NCBI RefSeq assembly: GCF_019331805.1
Contig: NZ_JAHBBE010000024.1
Location: 1-38,820, forward strand
Origin: Bifidobacterium pongonis
GTDB lineage: Bacteria; Actinomycetota; Actinomycetes; Actinomycetales; Bifidobacteriaceae
Direction of reading: 5' to 3'
Length of the DNA stretch: 38,820 nt
The translations under genes and the position numbers were made by a program. Below, in pieces: positions 1-8,051 of the stretch. The stretch's first letter is position 1; each line of letters starts with the position of its first letter. The notes under the pieces are model-generated. The model was not told the DNA's origin. It made no database searches and saw only the letters and a program-made list of their open reading frames with translations.

Positions 1-875
1 GCGTGAACGTCGAAGCCGTGGACACCGCCGACTACAAGGCGCTCGACGCCGCAGTCGCCGGCCGTGACGGTGAGGAAGCGGCCAAGGCCGTGTATTTCGA
101 AGTGCTGACCAACCCGCTGCTGCAGGTCAACAACGTTTCGCGCATCTCCGAAGTCGCGCACCGCCATGGCGCACTGTCCATCGTCGACAACACCTTCGTC
201 ACCCCCTACCTGCAGCAGCCGCTCGACCTGGGTGCCGACATCGTCATCCATTCCGCCACCAAATATCTTGCCGGCCATTCCGAAGTGAACGCCGGTCTGG
301 TGGTCGTGGCCGACGACGTGCTCGGCGAGCGCATCTACTATTCGCAGAACCGTTTGGGTGGCGTGCTCGCCCCCGCCGAATGCGATTCGGTACGCCGCGG
401 CATCCAGACGCTCGCGCTGCGTCTCGACCGCCAGCAGGAGAACGCGCTCGCCATCGCCGACTATCTGCTGGCCCATCCACTGGTCAAGACGGTCAACTAT
501 CCGGGTGTCCGCGGCGACCGTGACGCGATCCTGCGCGACAACGGGCTCAAAGGCTTCGGCGGCGTGCTGAGCTTCGAAGTCGTGCCCGGCGTGGATCCCG
601 CCATCATCCTGAACAACCTGCACGTCTTCCATCTGGCCGTGTCCCTCGGCGCGGTGGAAAGCCTCGCCGAACTGCCGTGTCGCATGACGCATTTCGAACT
701 GCCGCGCGAGGAACGCCTCAAGGTCGGCATCAGCGACGAGCTCATCCGCCTGGCGGTCGGCATCGAAGACAAGCAGGACCTCATCGAGGATCTCGGTCAG
801 GCGTTCGAACTCGCATACACCGAATATCTTGAGGAGCACGAGGACCTGCAGGCCTTGGGGAAGCTGTCGGTCTGA
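1..875 (+). CDS. Cys/Met metabolism PLP-dependent enzyme, 5' truncated (cystathionine gamma-synthase or O-acetylhomoserine sulfhydrylase type)
   Basis: This is the C-terminal part, about 290 residues, of a trans-sulfuration family PLP enzyme that continues upstream of the window; the reading frame is open at base 3 and no true start is visible. Family members join or split homoserine esters and thiols through a lysine-bound PLP. Visible signatures are VDNTFVTPYLQQPL, the PLP-lysine motif HSATKYLAGHS, and the C-terminal stretch VSLGAVESLAELP followed by LIRLAVGIED. It lies 72 bp upstream of metY on the same strand, so the two are probably co-transcribed paralogues. Whether it is a synthase, a lyase or a sulfhydrylase cannot be decided from this part; the family is certain, the substrate is not. 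Confidence 0.85.
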   Translation, partial: VNVEAVDTADYKALDAAVAGRDGEEAAKAVYFEVLTNPLLQVNNVSRISEVAHRHGALSIVDNTFVTPYLQQPLDLGADIVIHSATKYLAGHSEVNAGLVVVADDVLGERIYYSQNRLGGVLAPAECDSVRRGIQTLALRLDRQQENALAIADYLLAHPLVKTVNYPGVRGDRDAILRDNGLKGFGGVLSFEVVPGVDPAIILNNLHVFHLAVSLGAVESLAELPCRMTHFELPREERLKVGISDELIRLAVGIEDKQDLIEDLGQAFELAYTEYLEEHEDLQALGKLSV

Positions 876-947
876 GCGGCGCCGCATCCCGCAACCATTC
901 GTACAACCATGTACAACCTCGCATAACAAGGACGGCCATACACCACC

Positions 948-2279
948 ATGACAAGCACGACGAACACGCACTGTACCGATGACGCGGCACTGAGTTTCGA
1001 AACCAAAGCCATCCACGCCGGATACGACCGTCAGGCCAATGCCGACGCGGTAAGCGTTCCCATCTACGCTTCCGCGGCGTTCGACCTGGAGAACGCCCAG
1101 CGTGGCGACGCGCTCGCGGGCGGCGCGATATCGGGCTTCGAATACTCCAGGGTCGCCAATCCGACCGTCGATGCGCTGGAACGTCGCATCGCCGCGTTGG
1201 AGAACGGTATCGGTGCGGTCGCCGTATCGTCCGGCATGGCAGCGGTCAGCTACGCGCTCATGTGTGTGGCGGAAGGCGGCGGCAGGATCGTTGCGCCGGT
1301 CAACCTGTACGGCGCATCGGTGGACGCGTTGGGCGATTTCCTCCCGCAGTTCGGCATTCATGGTGATTTCGTCGAGAACATCAACGATCTCGCCGCCGTC
1401 GAAGCGGCGATCGGTCCCGACACCAAAGCCATCTACACCGAAAGCGTCGCCAATCCGAGCACGGCCGTGGCCGACATCGAAGGATTGGCGGAACTCGCGC
1501 ATCGTCACGGCATCCCGCTGATCGTCGACAACACCGTGCCCACACCGTATCTGCTGCGCCCCATCGACTTCGGCGCGGACATCGTCGTGCACTCCACCAC
1601 CAAAGGCATCACCGGTCATGGCAATGCGATCGGCGGCGTGGTCGTCGACGCCGGGCGCTTCGACTGGACCAACGGCAGATTCCCGCAGTTCACGCGCGAC
1701 GATCTGGTCATCAGCGACCAGAAAGCGGGGGAGTGGAACAGTTTCGCCAGCCGATTCGGCAACCAGGCCTTCATCAAGCGGGTCCGTACCAAATACCTGC
1801 GCACCTTCGGCGCAGTGCAAAGCCCGTTCAACGCCTACCTGCAGCTCATCGGCCTGGAGACGCTGGCCGTGCGCGAACGCCAGGAAGTCTCCTCCGCACT
1901 CGCCATCGCCAAGCATCTGCAGGGTCTCGCGCACGTGACCCGCGTGAACTACGCTTCGCTCGAAGGCCAAAGCACCTACGATCTGGCATGGAAATACCTA
2001 CCGGAAGGCGTCGGCACGATCCTGTCGTTCACCGTGGAAGGCGACGCGGACAACGTGCGCCGCATCCTCGACGGCACTAAGGTCTTCTCCTACGTGCCGA
2101 ATATCGGTGATTCGCGCTCGCTGATCGTGGATCCGACCCATGTGACGCACCGCGAGGTGCCGCAGCGGTATTACGATGCCGCCGGCGTGAGCGACAATCT
2201 GATCCGCCTGTCCATCGGTTTGGAGAACACCGACGATCTGATCGCCGACCTCGATCAGGCGATCCAGGGAGCATACTGA
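948..2279 (+). CDS. metY: O-acetylhomoserine sulfhydrylase (MetY-type)
   Basis: A 443-residue cytoplasmic PLP enzyme predicted to make homocysteine from O-acetylhomoserine and sulfide, or methionine with methanethiol. The start region reads FETKAIHAGYDR, then VPIYASAAFDLE and FEYSRVANPTVDALE, all typical of MetY. The PLP lysine is in HSTTKGITGHGNAIGG, and the insert typical of the longer MetY group runs from about residue 230 to 290. Length fits the family, about 430-445. The SD is only moderate (AAGGA about 15 nt upstream). It follows another PLP enzyme by 72 bp and precedes the metNIQ region, which supports a sulfur amino acid role. No riboswitch was recognised in front of it. Confidence 0.88.
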   Translation: MTSTTNTHCTDDAALSFETKAIHAGYDRQANADAVSVPIYASAAFDLENAQRGDALAGGAISGFEYSRVANPTVDALERRIAALENGIGAVAVSSGMAAVSYALMCVAEGGGRIVAPVNLYGASVDALGDFLPQFGIHGDFVENINDLAAVEAAIGPDTKAIYTESVANPSTAVADIEGLAELAHRHGIPLIVDNTVPTPYLLRPIDFGADIVVHSTTKGITGHGNAIGGVVVDAGRFDWTNGRFPQFTRDDLVISDQKAGEWNSFASRFGNQAFIKRVRTKYLRTFGAVQSPFNAYLQLIGLETLAVRERQEVSSALAIAKHLQGLAHVTRVNYASLEGQSTYDLAWKYLPEGVGTILSFTVEGDADNVRRILDGTKVFSYVPNIGDSRSLIVDPTHVTHREVPQRYYDAAGVSDNLIRLSIGLENTDDLIADLDQAIQGAY

Positions 2280-2796
2280 CGGGTTTGCGGGTCAGTGGGC
2301 GTGGGTGCGCCCGGTGGCGGCGCACCTCATGGAATTCACAGCAGGTGCGCCATATACAGCGGCAGCCGGAGCGTATGCTCTTCCGTTTTCAGCGGCAACG
2401 GGTGCAGTACGATTCGGGTGCCCACGCGCTTGCCGAACTTCGTATTGCCATATCCCTTGGAAATACAGGCTTTTACACGAAATGCAGAGTGTGGATAGGG
2501 TGATTTATACACGAAATGCAGAGTAAGAGGAGGGCGATTCATACACGAAATGCGAAGTGCCATGTATCGTGACCGGGCGATCGGGAAGCTTGTCGGCGGC
2601 ATCCGAACCTCGTGTTTCGGGCATACGTGCGGTGCCCGGCCTGGTCGATGACCGGCTCGCGGACATGCGTCGGTCAGCTCGCGGACACGCCCCGCCCAGC
2701 TCCTGAACAGCCCGCATAAGTCCGATTTCCCCTTTGGTACGCTGAAATGGTGCTCGCAACGTATGCGATGCACCATGCAAAGGAAAGGGAGAGGAA
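2280..2796. other. 517-bp intergenic region between metY and the SPFH gene
   Basis: No convincing gene. It begins with a weak 6-bp hairpin over the metY stop (2275-2296), which may act as a terminator. The middle holds three 17-bp repeats spaced by 34 bp (2474-2558). The GC-rich last part has two direct copies of gctcgcggaca near 2650-2690. A possible -10 box TACGCT at 2738-2743 would give the SPFH gene a leader of about 50 nt. ORFs that cross this region on either strand are short and carry no recognisable motif. Confidence 0.6.
2474..2558. repeat. Three 17-bp direct repeats at an exact 34-bp period
   Basis: The unit tacacgaaatgcagagt occurs at 2474-2490 and 2508-2524, and in the variant tacacgaaatgcgaagt at 2542-2558. 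The two 17-bp spacers also resemble each other (both contain AGGGYGATT before the next unit), so this can be read as 34-bp tandem repeats. It could be a multi-site regulator operator, an iteron-like array or part of a dispersed repeat family; the sequence alone does not say which. Confidence 0.8.
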
Positions 2797-3684
2797 ATGG
2801 GCTTTCTGCTCACGCTTCTTATCATCGCCATCATCATCGCCGCGCTGTTCCTGTCCACGTTGTTCATCGTGCCGCAGCAGCAGGCCTACATCATCGAACG
2901 ATTCGGCAAGTTCCATACCGTTCAGTTCGCAGGTATTCATATTCGTATCCCGTTCGTGGATCGTATCGCCATGAAGACGAACATGCGTGTGAACCAGCTC
3001 AACGTGCAACTGGAAACCAAGACGCTTGACAACGTGTTCGTCACCGTCGTGGCATCCACCCAGTTCCGCGTGGACCCCAGCAACGTGGCCACCGCCTACT
3101 ACGAGCTGCGCGATCCGGCCGGCCAGCTGCGCTCCTACATGGAGGACGCGCTGCGTTCCGCCATCCCCGCGCTGACCCTCGACGACGCGTTCTCCCGCAA
3201 GGACGACGTGGCCTTCGACGTGCAGAAGACCGTCGGCAACGAGATGTCCCGCTTCGGCTTCACCGTGGTCAAGACGCTGATCACCGCCATCGATCCGAGC
3301 CCGCAGGTCAAGAGCGCCATGGATTCCATCAACGCCGCGCAGCGCGAGAAGGAAGCCACCCGTCAGCGTGCCGAAGCCCAGCGCATCCAGATCGAGACCC
3401 AGGCCGCCGCGGAAGCCGAGAAGACCCGTTTGCAGGGTGAAGGCCAGGCGAACTACCGCCGCGAGATCGCCAACGGTATCGTCGACCAGATCAAGAGCCT
3501 GCAAGCCGTCGGTATGAACGTGAGCGATGTGAACAACGTCGTGCTGTTCAACCAGTATCTCGACACCATGCGTAATCTCGCCTCGTCGCAGAACGCGAAG
3601 ACGGTTGTGCTGCCCGCTTCGACGCCGGGCGGTTTCAACGAGATGCGCGACCAGATCATCTCCGCCATGGAGGCGGGCAAGTAA
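2797..3684 (+). CDS. SPFH/band-7 (stomatin-like) membrane protein
   Basis: A 295-residue protein with one N-terminal membrane helix (about residues 3-24), then an SPFH domain beginning VPQQQAYIIERFGKFHTV, and a long charged helical part after about residue 170 (REKEATRQRAEAQRIQIET) that should form the coiled coil by which these proteins oligomerise. Family members scaffold membrane microdomains and influence proteases and membrane stress, but the bacterial role is usually unknown. The start has a strong purine-rich SD (aggaaagggagagga). No NfeD partner gene lies beside it, unlike many bacterial stomatin operons; it appears monocistronic, with a hairpin downstream. Confidence 0.9.
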   Translation: MGFLLTLLIIAIIIAALFLSTLFIVPQQQAYIIERFGKFHTVQFAGIHIRIPFVDRIAMKTNMRVNQLNVQLETKTLDNVFVTVVASTQFRVDPSNVATAYYELRDPAGQLRSYMEDALRSAIPALTLDDAFSRKDDVAFDVQKTVGNEMSRFGFTVVKTLITAIDPSPQVKSAMDSINAAQREKEATRQRAEAQRIQIETQAAAEAEKTRLQGEGQANYRREIANGIVDQIKSLQAVGMNVSDVNNVVLFNQYLDTMRNLASSQNAKTVVLPASTPGGFNEMRDQIISAMEAGK

Positions 3685-3756
3685 CATTGCGATGATCTCA
3701 GGCGAATAGCCTTCAACTGGGCTGCGGCGCTTTCGTGGTTGTGCGCCGCGGCCATG

Positions 3757-3789
3757 CGAGGGGACGTTCCGTTAAGGGGCGTCCCCTCG
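3757..3789. terminator. Hairpin terminator behind the SPFH gene
   Basis: A perfect 10-bp stem (cgaggggacg, 3757-3766, with cgtcccctcg, 3780-3789) and a 13-nt loop, about 70 bp after the SPFH stop. A second GC-rich hairpin, gcggcgc/gcgccgc, lies just before it at 3724-3748. There is no long T run. Confidence 0.6.
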
Positions 3790-4051
3790 TCGTATTCGTG
3801 CAGGGCGGCAGGGGAGTGATGCTCATTTCAGAGGTGGTTTTGCCGGACGGCACGCGCGATTACCACAAATGTGTATATAAAATCTTTCTATAGATAGAGG
3901 CTCCGCTATAAGTCAGATTGATTACTCAGTGTGGTGAGAGCCGATAATGACAGCGCCGTGTTGCACCCGCAACGGGCATATTCTCTCAATCAATCAGGAA
4001 ATGAAGCCTTCCAGGCTTCCGTCGAATCGTTTGAAGAAGAAAGCCCGTCCC
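3790..4051 (+). promoter_or_regulatory. AT-rich leader upstream of the iron-ADH/metNIQ run
   Basis: Together with the hairpins at 3685-3789 this makes a 367-bp gene-free gap. Bases 3865-3945 are markedly AT-rich for this genome and contain tatataaaatctttc and the inverted pair TATAG...CTATA (about 3889-3909), so a promoter and operator are likely here. No SAM riboswitch or T-box core was recognised. An in-frame ATG at 3947 exists, but family alignment favours the start at 4052. Confidence 0.4.
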
Positions 4052-5218
4052 ATGACCTTCACCTACTACACCCAAAGCAAGCTCGTCTTCGGCCCCGGCG
4101 CCCAGAACAATCTGGAACAGCTGCTGCGCGAACAGAACGCCACCTCGATCCTGCTGGTCTACAGCGGCGATTACGTGTTCGACCTGGGCATCCATGACGC
4201 CGTGGAGCAGGCCGCCGCCGCGATCGGCGCGACACTCATCGAAAACGGCGACGTCGTTCCGAACCCGCGCATCGAACTCGTCCGCGGCCTGATCGGCAAG
4301 GCTCGTGAGGCCGGCGTCGACTTCGTGCTCGCAGCCGGCGGCGCAAGCTCCTTCGACACGGCGAAGGCGGTCGGCGTTGGACTCGCCTACGACGGCGACG
4401 TGTGGGACCTGTTCGACGGCACCGCCGAACCGCAGAGCAGCATTCCCGTCGGCGTGATCTCCACCATTCCCGGCAGCGGTTCGGAAGTCTCCGATTGCGC
4501 CGTCCTCCAGCAGGGGCAGGACAAGCGTGCGTTGGAGAACCGCATCGTGATTCCCCGTTTCGCCATCGTCAACCCGGAATACTCCGACACCACGCCGTAC
4601 CGTTACCAGGCCGCGGCCGTCGCCGACCTGGCGGTCGGCTTCCTGGAGCCGTACTTCACCACGAAGGATCATCTGGAATCCGCCGACAGGCTGCTCGAAG
4701 GCGGTCTGAAAGCCGCGCTGCTGGCCGGCCGCCGATTCGCCGCCGATCCGCACGATCTGAAGAACCGCACCGAACTGCACTGGCTGTCGGCGACGATGTT
4801 CAACCACTGTTTCCTCGCCACCGGTTCGGAAAACGACTGGACCACCCATCGCCTGGAACACGAGCTCGGCGGCGAATTCGACGTCATCCACGGCGAAGGC
4901 ATCGCGGCCATCCTGCCGTCGATCATCCGCGTGGTGGCCAAGCGCCAGCCGCAACGCTACGCGCAACTGGCGGTCAGGGTGCTCGGCGAGGATCCGTACG
5001 ATCACAGCGAATACGAACTCGCGCTCATCTTCGCGAAGCATCTCGAAGACCACTTCAAAACGCTCGGCCTCGGCACGAGCCTGCACGAGCTGGACATCCC
5101 GCGCGAAGCCATCGGTCATATCGCCGATCAGCTCACGCATAACGGCACCGCCACGGTCGGCAACTATTCGCCGCTCACCCGCGACGACGTCATCGAAGTA
5201 CTGGAACTTGCATATTGA
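4052..5218 (+). CDS. Iron-containing alcohol dehydrogenase family protein (YqhD/BDH-like), one metal ligand missing
   Basis: A 388-residue protein of the type III (iron) alcohol dehydrogenase family, NADP-dependent butanol dehydrogenase/YqhD branch. The start at 4052 gives the family N-terminus MTFTYYTQSKLVFGPG; an upstream in-frame ATG at 3947 would add 35 unlikely residues. The nucleotide-binding signature AAGGASSFDTAK (residues 94-105) and PGSGSEVSD are present. The four metal ligands are normally Asp, His (four residues later), His and His. Here D192, H266 and H280 are in place, but the second position is G196, in DLAVGFLEPYF. The protein may therefore bind metal weakly, use another ligand, or not be a classical dehydrogenase. 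It is first in the metNIQ run, 30 bp before metN. Confidence 0.8.
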   Translation: MTFTYYTQSKLVFGPGAQNNLEQLLREQNATSILLVYSGDYVFDLGIHDAVEQAAAAIGATLIENGDVVPNPRIELVRGLIGKAREAGVDFVLAAGGASSFDTAKAVGVGLAYDGDVWDLFDGTAEPQSSIPVGVISTIPGSGSEVSDCAVLQQGQDKRALENRIVIPRFAIVNPEYSDTTPYRYQAAAVADLAVGFLEPYFTTKDHLESADRLLEGGLKAALLAGRRFAADPHDLKNRTELHWLSATMFNHCFLATGSENDWTTHRLEHELGGEFDVIHGEGIAAILPSIIRVVAKRQPQRYAQLAVRVLGEDPYDHSEYELALIFAKHLEDHFKTLGLGTSLHELDIPREAIGHIADQLTHNGTATVGNYSPLTRDDVIEVLELAY

Positions 5219-5248
5219 TATGCGCGAATACGCGCACTTGGAGGAAAC

Positions 5249-6313
5249 ATGCCGAACGCAAACGAGAACACGGCATCCGTGGCGGTCGCCATACAGGGCC
5301 TCAAAAAGGTCTACCGTTCCGGCGGCGAGGAGAAAATCGCGCTGCATGATGTGAGCCTGAACATCGAGGAAGGCGACATCTACGGCATCATCGGCCTGAG
5401 TGGCGCAGGCAAAAGCACGTTGGTGCGATGCATCAACGGTCTGGAACGCTACGACGGCGGATCGCTGACCGTGCACGGCCAGGAGATCGCGAACCTGCGG
5501 GGCGCCGATCTGCGTGCGCTGCGCCGCAAGATCGGCATGATCTTCCAGTCCTTCAACCTCATGCCGTCGCGAACCGTGGCCGGCAACGTCGAACTCGCGC
5601 TGCTGGACTCCGTCAAAGACAAGGACGAGCGCAGGAGCGAAGTCGAGGAACTGCTGAAACTCGTGGGATTGTCCGACAAGGCCGACGCCTACCCGAGCGA
5701 ATTGTCCGGCGGGCAGAAGCAGCGCGTGGCCATCGCGCGGGCGCTGGCCAACAAGCCCGACATCCTGCTCAGCGACGAGGCGACCAGCGCACTCGACCCC
5801 AATACGACCAAATCCATCCTCGCGTTGCTGCGGAACCTGCACGATACGCTCGGACTGACGATCATCGTCATCACACATCAGATGTCCGTCATCAAGCAGA
5901 TCTGCAACAAGGTCGCGGTGATCGAGCACGGCACCATCGTCGAGGAGGGGAACGTCTTCGACATCTTCGCCAACCCCAAGTCCGCACTGACCCAGTCGTT
6001 CGTGGCAACCACCTCGAATCTCGGCAAGATCAACGATCTGCTGGAAGAGCATTCGCCGCTGGTCCAACTGGGACCCGGCCAAGTGCTGCTACGCATGAAA
6101 TACATCTCCAAAGAGGTGTCGGAGGCGCTGGTATCCCACATTTCACGCACGTTCGGCATCGACGTCAACATCATCTTCGGTGATATCGACGTGATCGACA
6201 ACGCCCCGCTCGGCGGTCTGGTCGTCATCCTCGACGGCCCCGAGGACCGCATCAAGGCGGCCGTCGACTATCTGAAGGACCGCAATATCGGAATCGAGGT
6301 TCTCGCGCAATGA
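5249..6313 (+). CDS. metN: Methionine ABC transporter ATP-binding protein
   Basis: A 354-residue ATPase of the MetNIQ importer. It has Walker A GLSGAGKST, the Q-loop region FQSFNLM, the ABC signature LSGGQKQR and a Walker B-type segment ending LLSDEATSALDP. After about residue 260 comes a C-terminal NIL (ACT-like) domain, the module that binds methionine and blocks transport when the internal pool is high. The SD ggaggaaac sits directly before ATG. Its stop overlaps the metI start by 4 bp (ATGA), showing translational coupling. The NIL domain and the neighbouring metQ support a methionine-type substrate, though D-methionine or related sulfur compounds are equally possible. Confidence 0.93.
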   Translation: MPNANENTASVAVAIQGLKKVYRSGGEEKIALHDVSLNIEEGDIYGIIGLSGAGKSTLVRCINGLERYDGGSLTVHGQEIANLRGADLRALRRKIGMIFQSFNLMPSRTVAGNVELALLDSVKDKDERRSEVEELLKLVGLSDKADAYPSELSGGQKQRVAIARALANKPDILLSDEATSALDPNTTKSILALLRNLHDTLGLTIIVITHQMSVIKQICNKVAVIEHGTIVEEGNVFDIFANPKSALTQSFVATTSNLGKINDLLEEHSPLVQLGPGQVLLRMKYISKEVSEALVSHISRTFGIDVNIIFGDIDVIDNAPLGGLVVILDGPEDRIKAAVDYLKDRNIGIEVLAQ

Positions 6314-6987
6314 ACATTCTCGCCCAATGGTTTCCCAATGTGGCCAGCCGTCTTCCCGAATTCATCGACAGTTTCATCCAGACGGTGATCATGGTCGCCG
6401 TGACCGGCGTGATCTCGTTCATACTGGCCACGCTGATCGCCGTGATCCTCACGCTGACCGAGCCCACGGGACTGAAACCCAACGCCGTGGTCTTCAACAT
6501 CGTCGACAAGCTGATCAACCTGTTCCGTTCCATCCCGTTCATCATCCTGGCCGCCGCGCTGGTCCCCGTCACCAGGGCGCTGGTCGGCACGGCGATCGGC
6601 ACGAAAGGCGCGATCTTCCCGCTGATCATCGGTATCACGCCGTTCTTCAGCAGGCAGATCCAGTCGGCGCTCGCCGGAGTGGACGTCGGTTTGGTCGAAG
6701 CGGCCGAATCGATGGGCATGAGCGTCACGAAGATCGTGTACCGCGTGTACCTGCGTGAGGCGATTCCCTCCATCATCCGCGTCAGCGTCATCGCCCTCGT
6801 CAGCCTGGTCGGATTGACCGCCATCGTCGGCATCGTCGGCGGCGGCGGACTGGGCGACTTCGCCATCCGCTACGGCTACCAGCGGTACATGCTGGACGCG
6901 ACCTATGCGACGGTGATCGTGCTGGTGATCTTCATCGGCGTCATCGAATTCATCGGACGGCAGCTGGTCGAACTCACGGAACACTGA
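6310..6987 (+). CDS. metI: Methionine ABC transporter permease
   Basis: A 225-residue integral membrane protein with about five hydrophobic helices, the usual size for MetI. The cytoplasmic EAA-type loop is visible as VEAAESMGMSVTKIVYRV, which docks on MetN. The segment FRSIPFIILAAALVP is typical of MetI. It overlaps metN by 4 bp. A weak hairpin (ggcggc/gccgcc, 7008-7030) and a 151-bp gap separate it from metQ, so the binding-protein gene may have its own promoter or a processed transcript. Confidence 0.92.
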   Translation: MNILAQWFPNVASRLPEFIDSFIQTVIMVAVTGVISFILATLIAVILTLTEPTGLKPNAVVFNIVDKLINLFRSIPFIILAAALVPVTRALVGTAIGTKGAIFPLIIGITPFFSRQIQSALAGVDVGLVEAAESMGMSVTKIVYRVYLREAIPSIIRVSVIALVSLVGLTAIVGIVGGGGLGDFAIRYGYQRYMLDATYATVIVLVIFIGVIEFIGRQLVELTEH

Positions 6988-7054
6988 TCGCCCGGGGCGG
7001 GTGGTGTGGCGGCTTCCGTTCCATGCCGCCGTCCGGTCTGCCAACCGATCCCAA

Positions 7055-7084
7055 CCAATTTCACCCAATTTCACCCAATTTCAA
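7055..7084. repeat. Three 10-bp tandem repeats in the metQ leader
   Basis: The unit ccaatttcac is repeated at 7055-7064 and 7065-7074, and a third copy with one change ends at 7084. The array lies 55 bp upstream of the metQ ATG. The period is one DNA helical turn. Confidence 0.85.
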
Positions 7085-7138
7085 CACCCCTATCCAACCT
7101 AGCTAAATTCAACGCAACCAACTGAGAGGAAGAGAACC

Positions 7139-7999
7139 ATGGCAACGAAGAACAAGGCCAAGCAGAAACTCATCGCGGTGCTGATCGTACTGGCGATCAT
7201 CGCGGTGGCCGGCATCGGCTACAGCGTGTACCGCTCCACCCGCAACGCGGGCGAGAAGACCATAACCGTCGGTCTGGTCGGCAACTCCGACGATGCGATC
7301 TGGGATGCGGTGCAGAAGGAACTCGACAATGAGAAGGCCGGCATCAAGATCGAGAAGAAGGCGTTCCAGGACGGCATCTACGCCAATCAGGCGCAGGCCA
7401 ACGGCGAACTCGACCTGACGGCGTTCCAGCATTACGCGTTCCTGAACCAGGAGAAGTCGGAGAAGGGCTACAAGCTCACGGCGATCGGCGAAACCTACAT
7501 CTCGCCCCTCAACCTGTACTCCAAGAAGTACAAGAGCCTCAAGGATTTCAAATCCGGCGACAAGGTGGCCATCCCGAACAACGCCACCAACACCGGCCGT
7601 GCACTGAAGGTGCTCGACTCCGCCGGGCTGATCAAGCTCAAGGACAACACCAAGACCAATCCGACCGTGGACGACATCGCCGAGAACCCGAGCGGCATCG
7701 ACATCGAACTCAACGACCCGGCGTCCATCATCAACCTGCTTCCCGACTACGCGGCGGGCATCACGAACACCAATTTCATCATCGACGCCGGCATGAGCAC
7801 CGACGACGCCCTGTACCAGGCGCCGATCGATACGAACAACAAGAGCTTCAAGCCGTATATCAACATCATCGTCGCGCGTTCCGACCAGAAGGACAACGCC
7901 GACTACCAGAAGGTCGTGAAGGCCTACCACACCAAGTCCGTGGCCGACGCCATCAACGAGAACTACAAGGGTGCCGTGGTGCCGGTGTTCAAGTACTGA
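7139..7999 (+). CDS. metQ: MetQ-type substrate-binding protein with N-terminal membrane anchor
   Basis: A 286-residue binding protein of the NlpA/MetQ family, expected to capture methionine outside the membrane for MetNI. Residues about 10-28 form one hydrophobic helix after a Lys-rich start. The mature part begins ITVGLVGNSDDAIWDAV and contains DLTAFQHYAFL and VAIPNNATNTGRAL, which match the family's ligand cleft. MetQ is normally a lipoprotein, but here there is no lipobox cysteine and no Cys anywhere in the protein, so attachment should be through the uncleaved helix. The SD gaggaagagaacc precedes the ATG. DUF1684 and GldA-like genes follow at gaps of 52 and 73 bp. Confidence 0.9.
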   Translation: MATKNKAKQKLIAVLIVLAIIAVAGIGYSVYRSTRNAGEKTITVGLVGNSDDAIWDAVQKELDNEKAGIKIEKKAFQDGIYANQAQANGELDLTAFQHYAFLNQEKSEKGYKLTAIGETYISPLNLYSKKYKSLKDFKSGDKVAIPNNATNTGRALKVLDSAGLIKLKDNTKTNPTVDDIAENPSGIDIELNDPASIINLLPDYAAGITNTNFIIDAGMSTDDALYQAPIDTNNKSFKPYINIIVARSDQKDNADYQKVVKAYHTKSVADAINENYKGAVVPVFKY

Positions 8000-8051
8000 A
8001 CGCGGGCCTAAACGCAAACGCGGCAACACACGCCAACAAGGAGAGCATCAC

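Noticed and set aside
2474..2558. Small CRISPR array
   Set aside because: Only three 17-bp units with 17-bp spacers that resemble each other; too short, spacers not unique, no cas genes.
3790..4051. SAM riboswitch or T-box before the metNIQ run
   Set aside because: Neither the SAM-I type core nor the T-box antiterminator sequence was visible; only a generic AT-rich promoter-like stretch.
3986..6082. 698-residue minus-strand frame opposite the iron-ADH and metN genes
   Set aside because: It lies fully opposite genes with clear motifs; its translation is a GC-shadow with no family resemblance.
7139..7250. Lipobox in MetQ
   Set aside because: No cysteine is present in or after the N-terminal helix.
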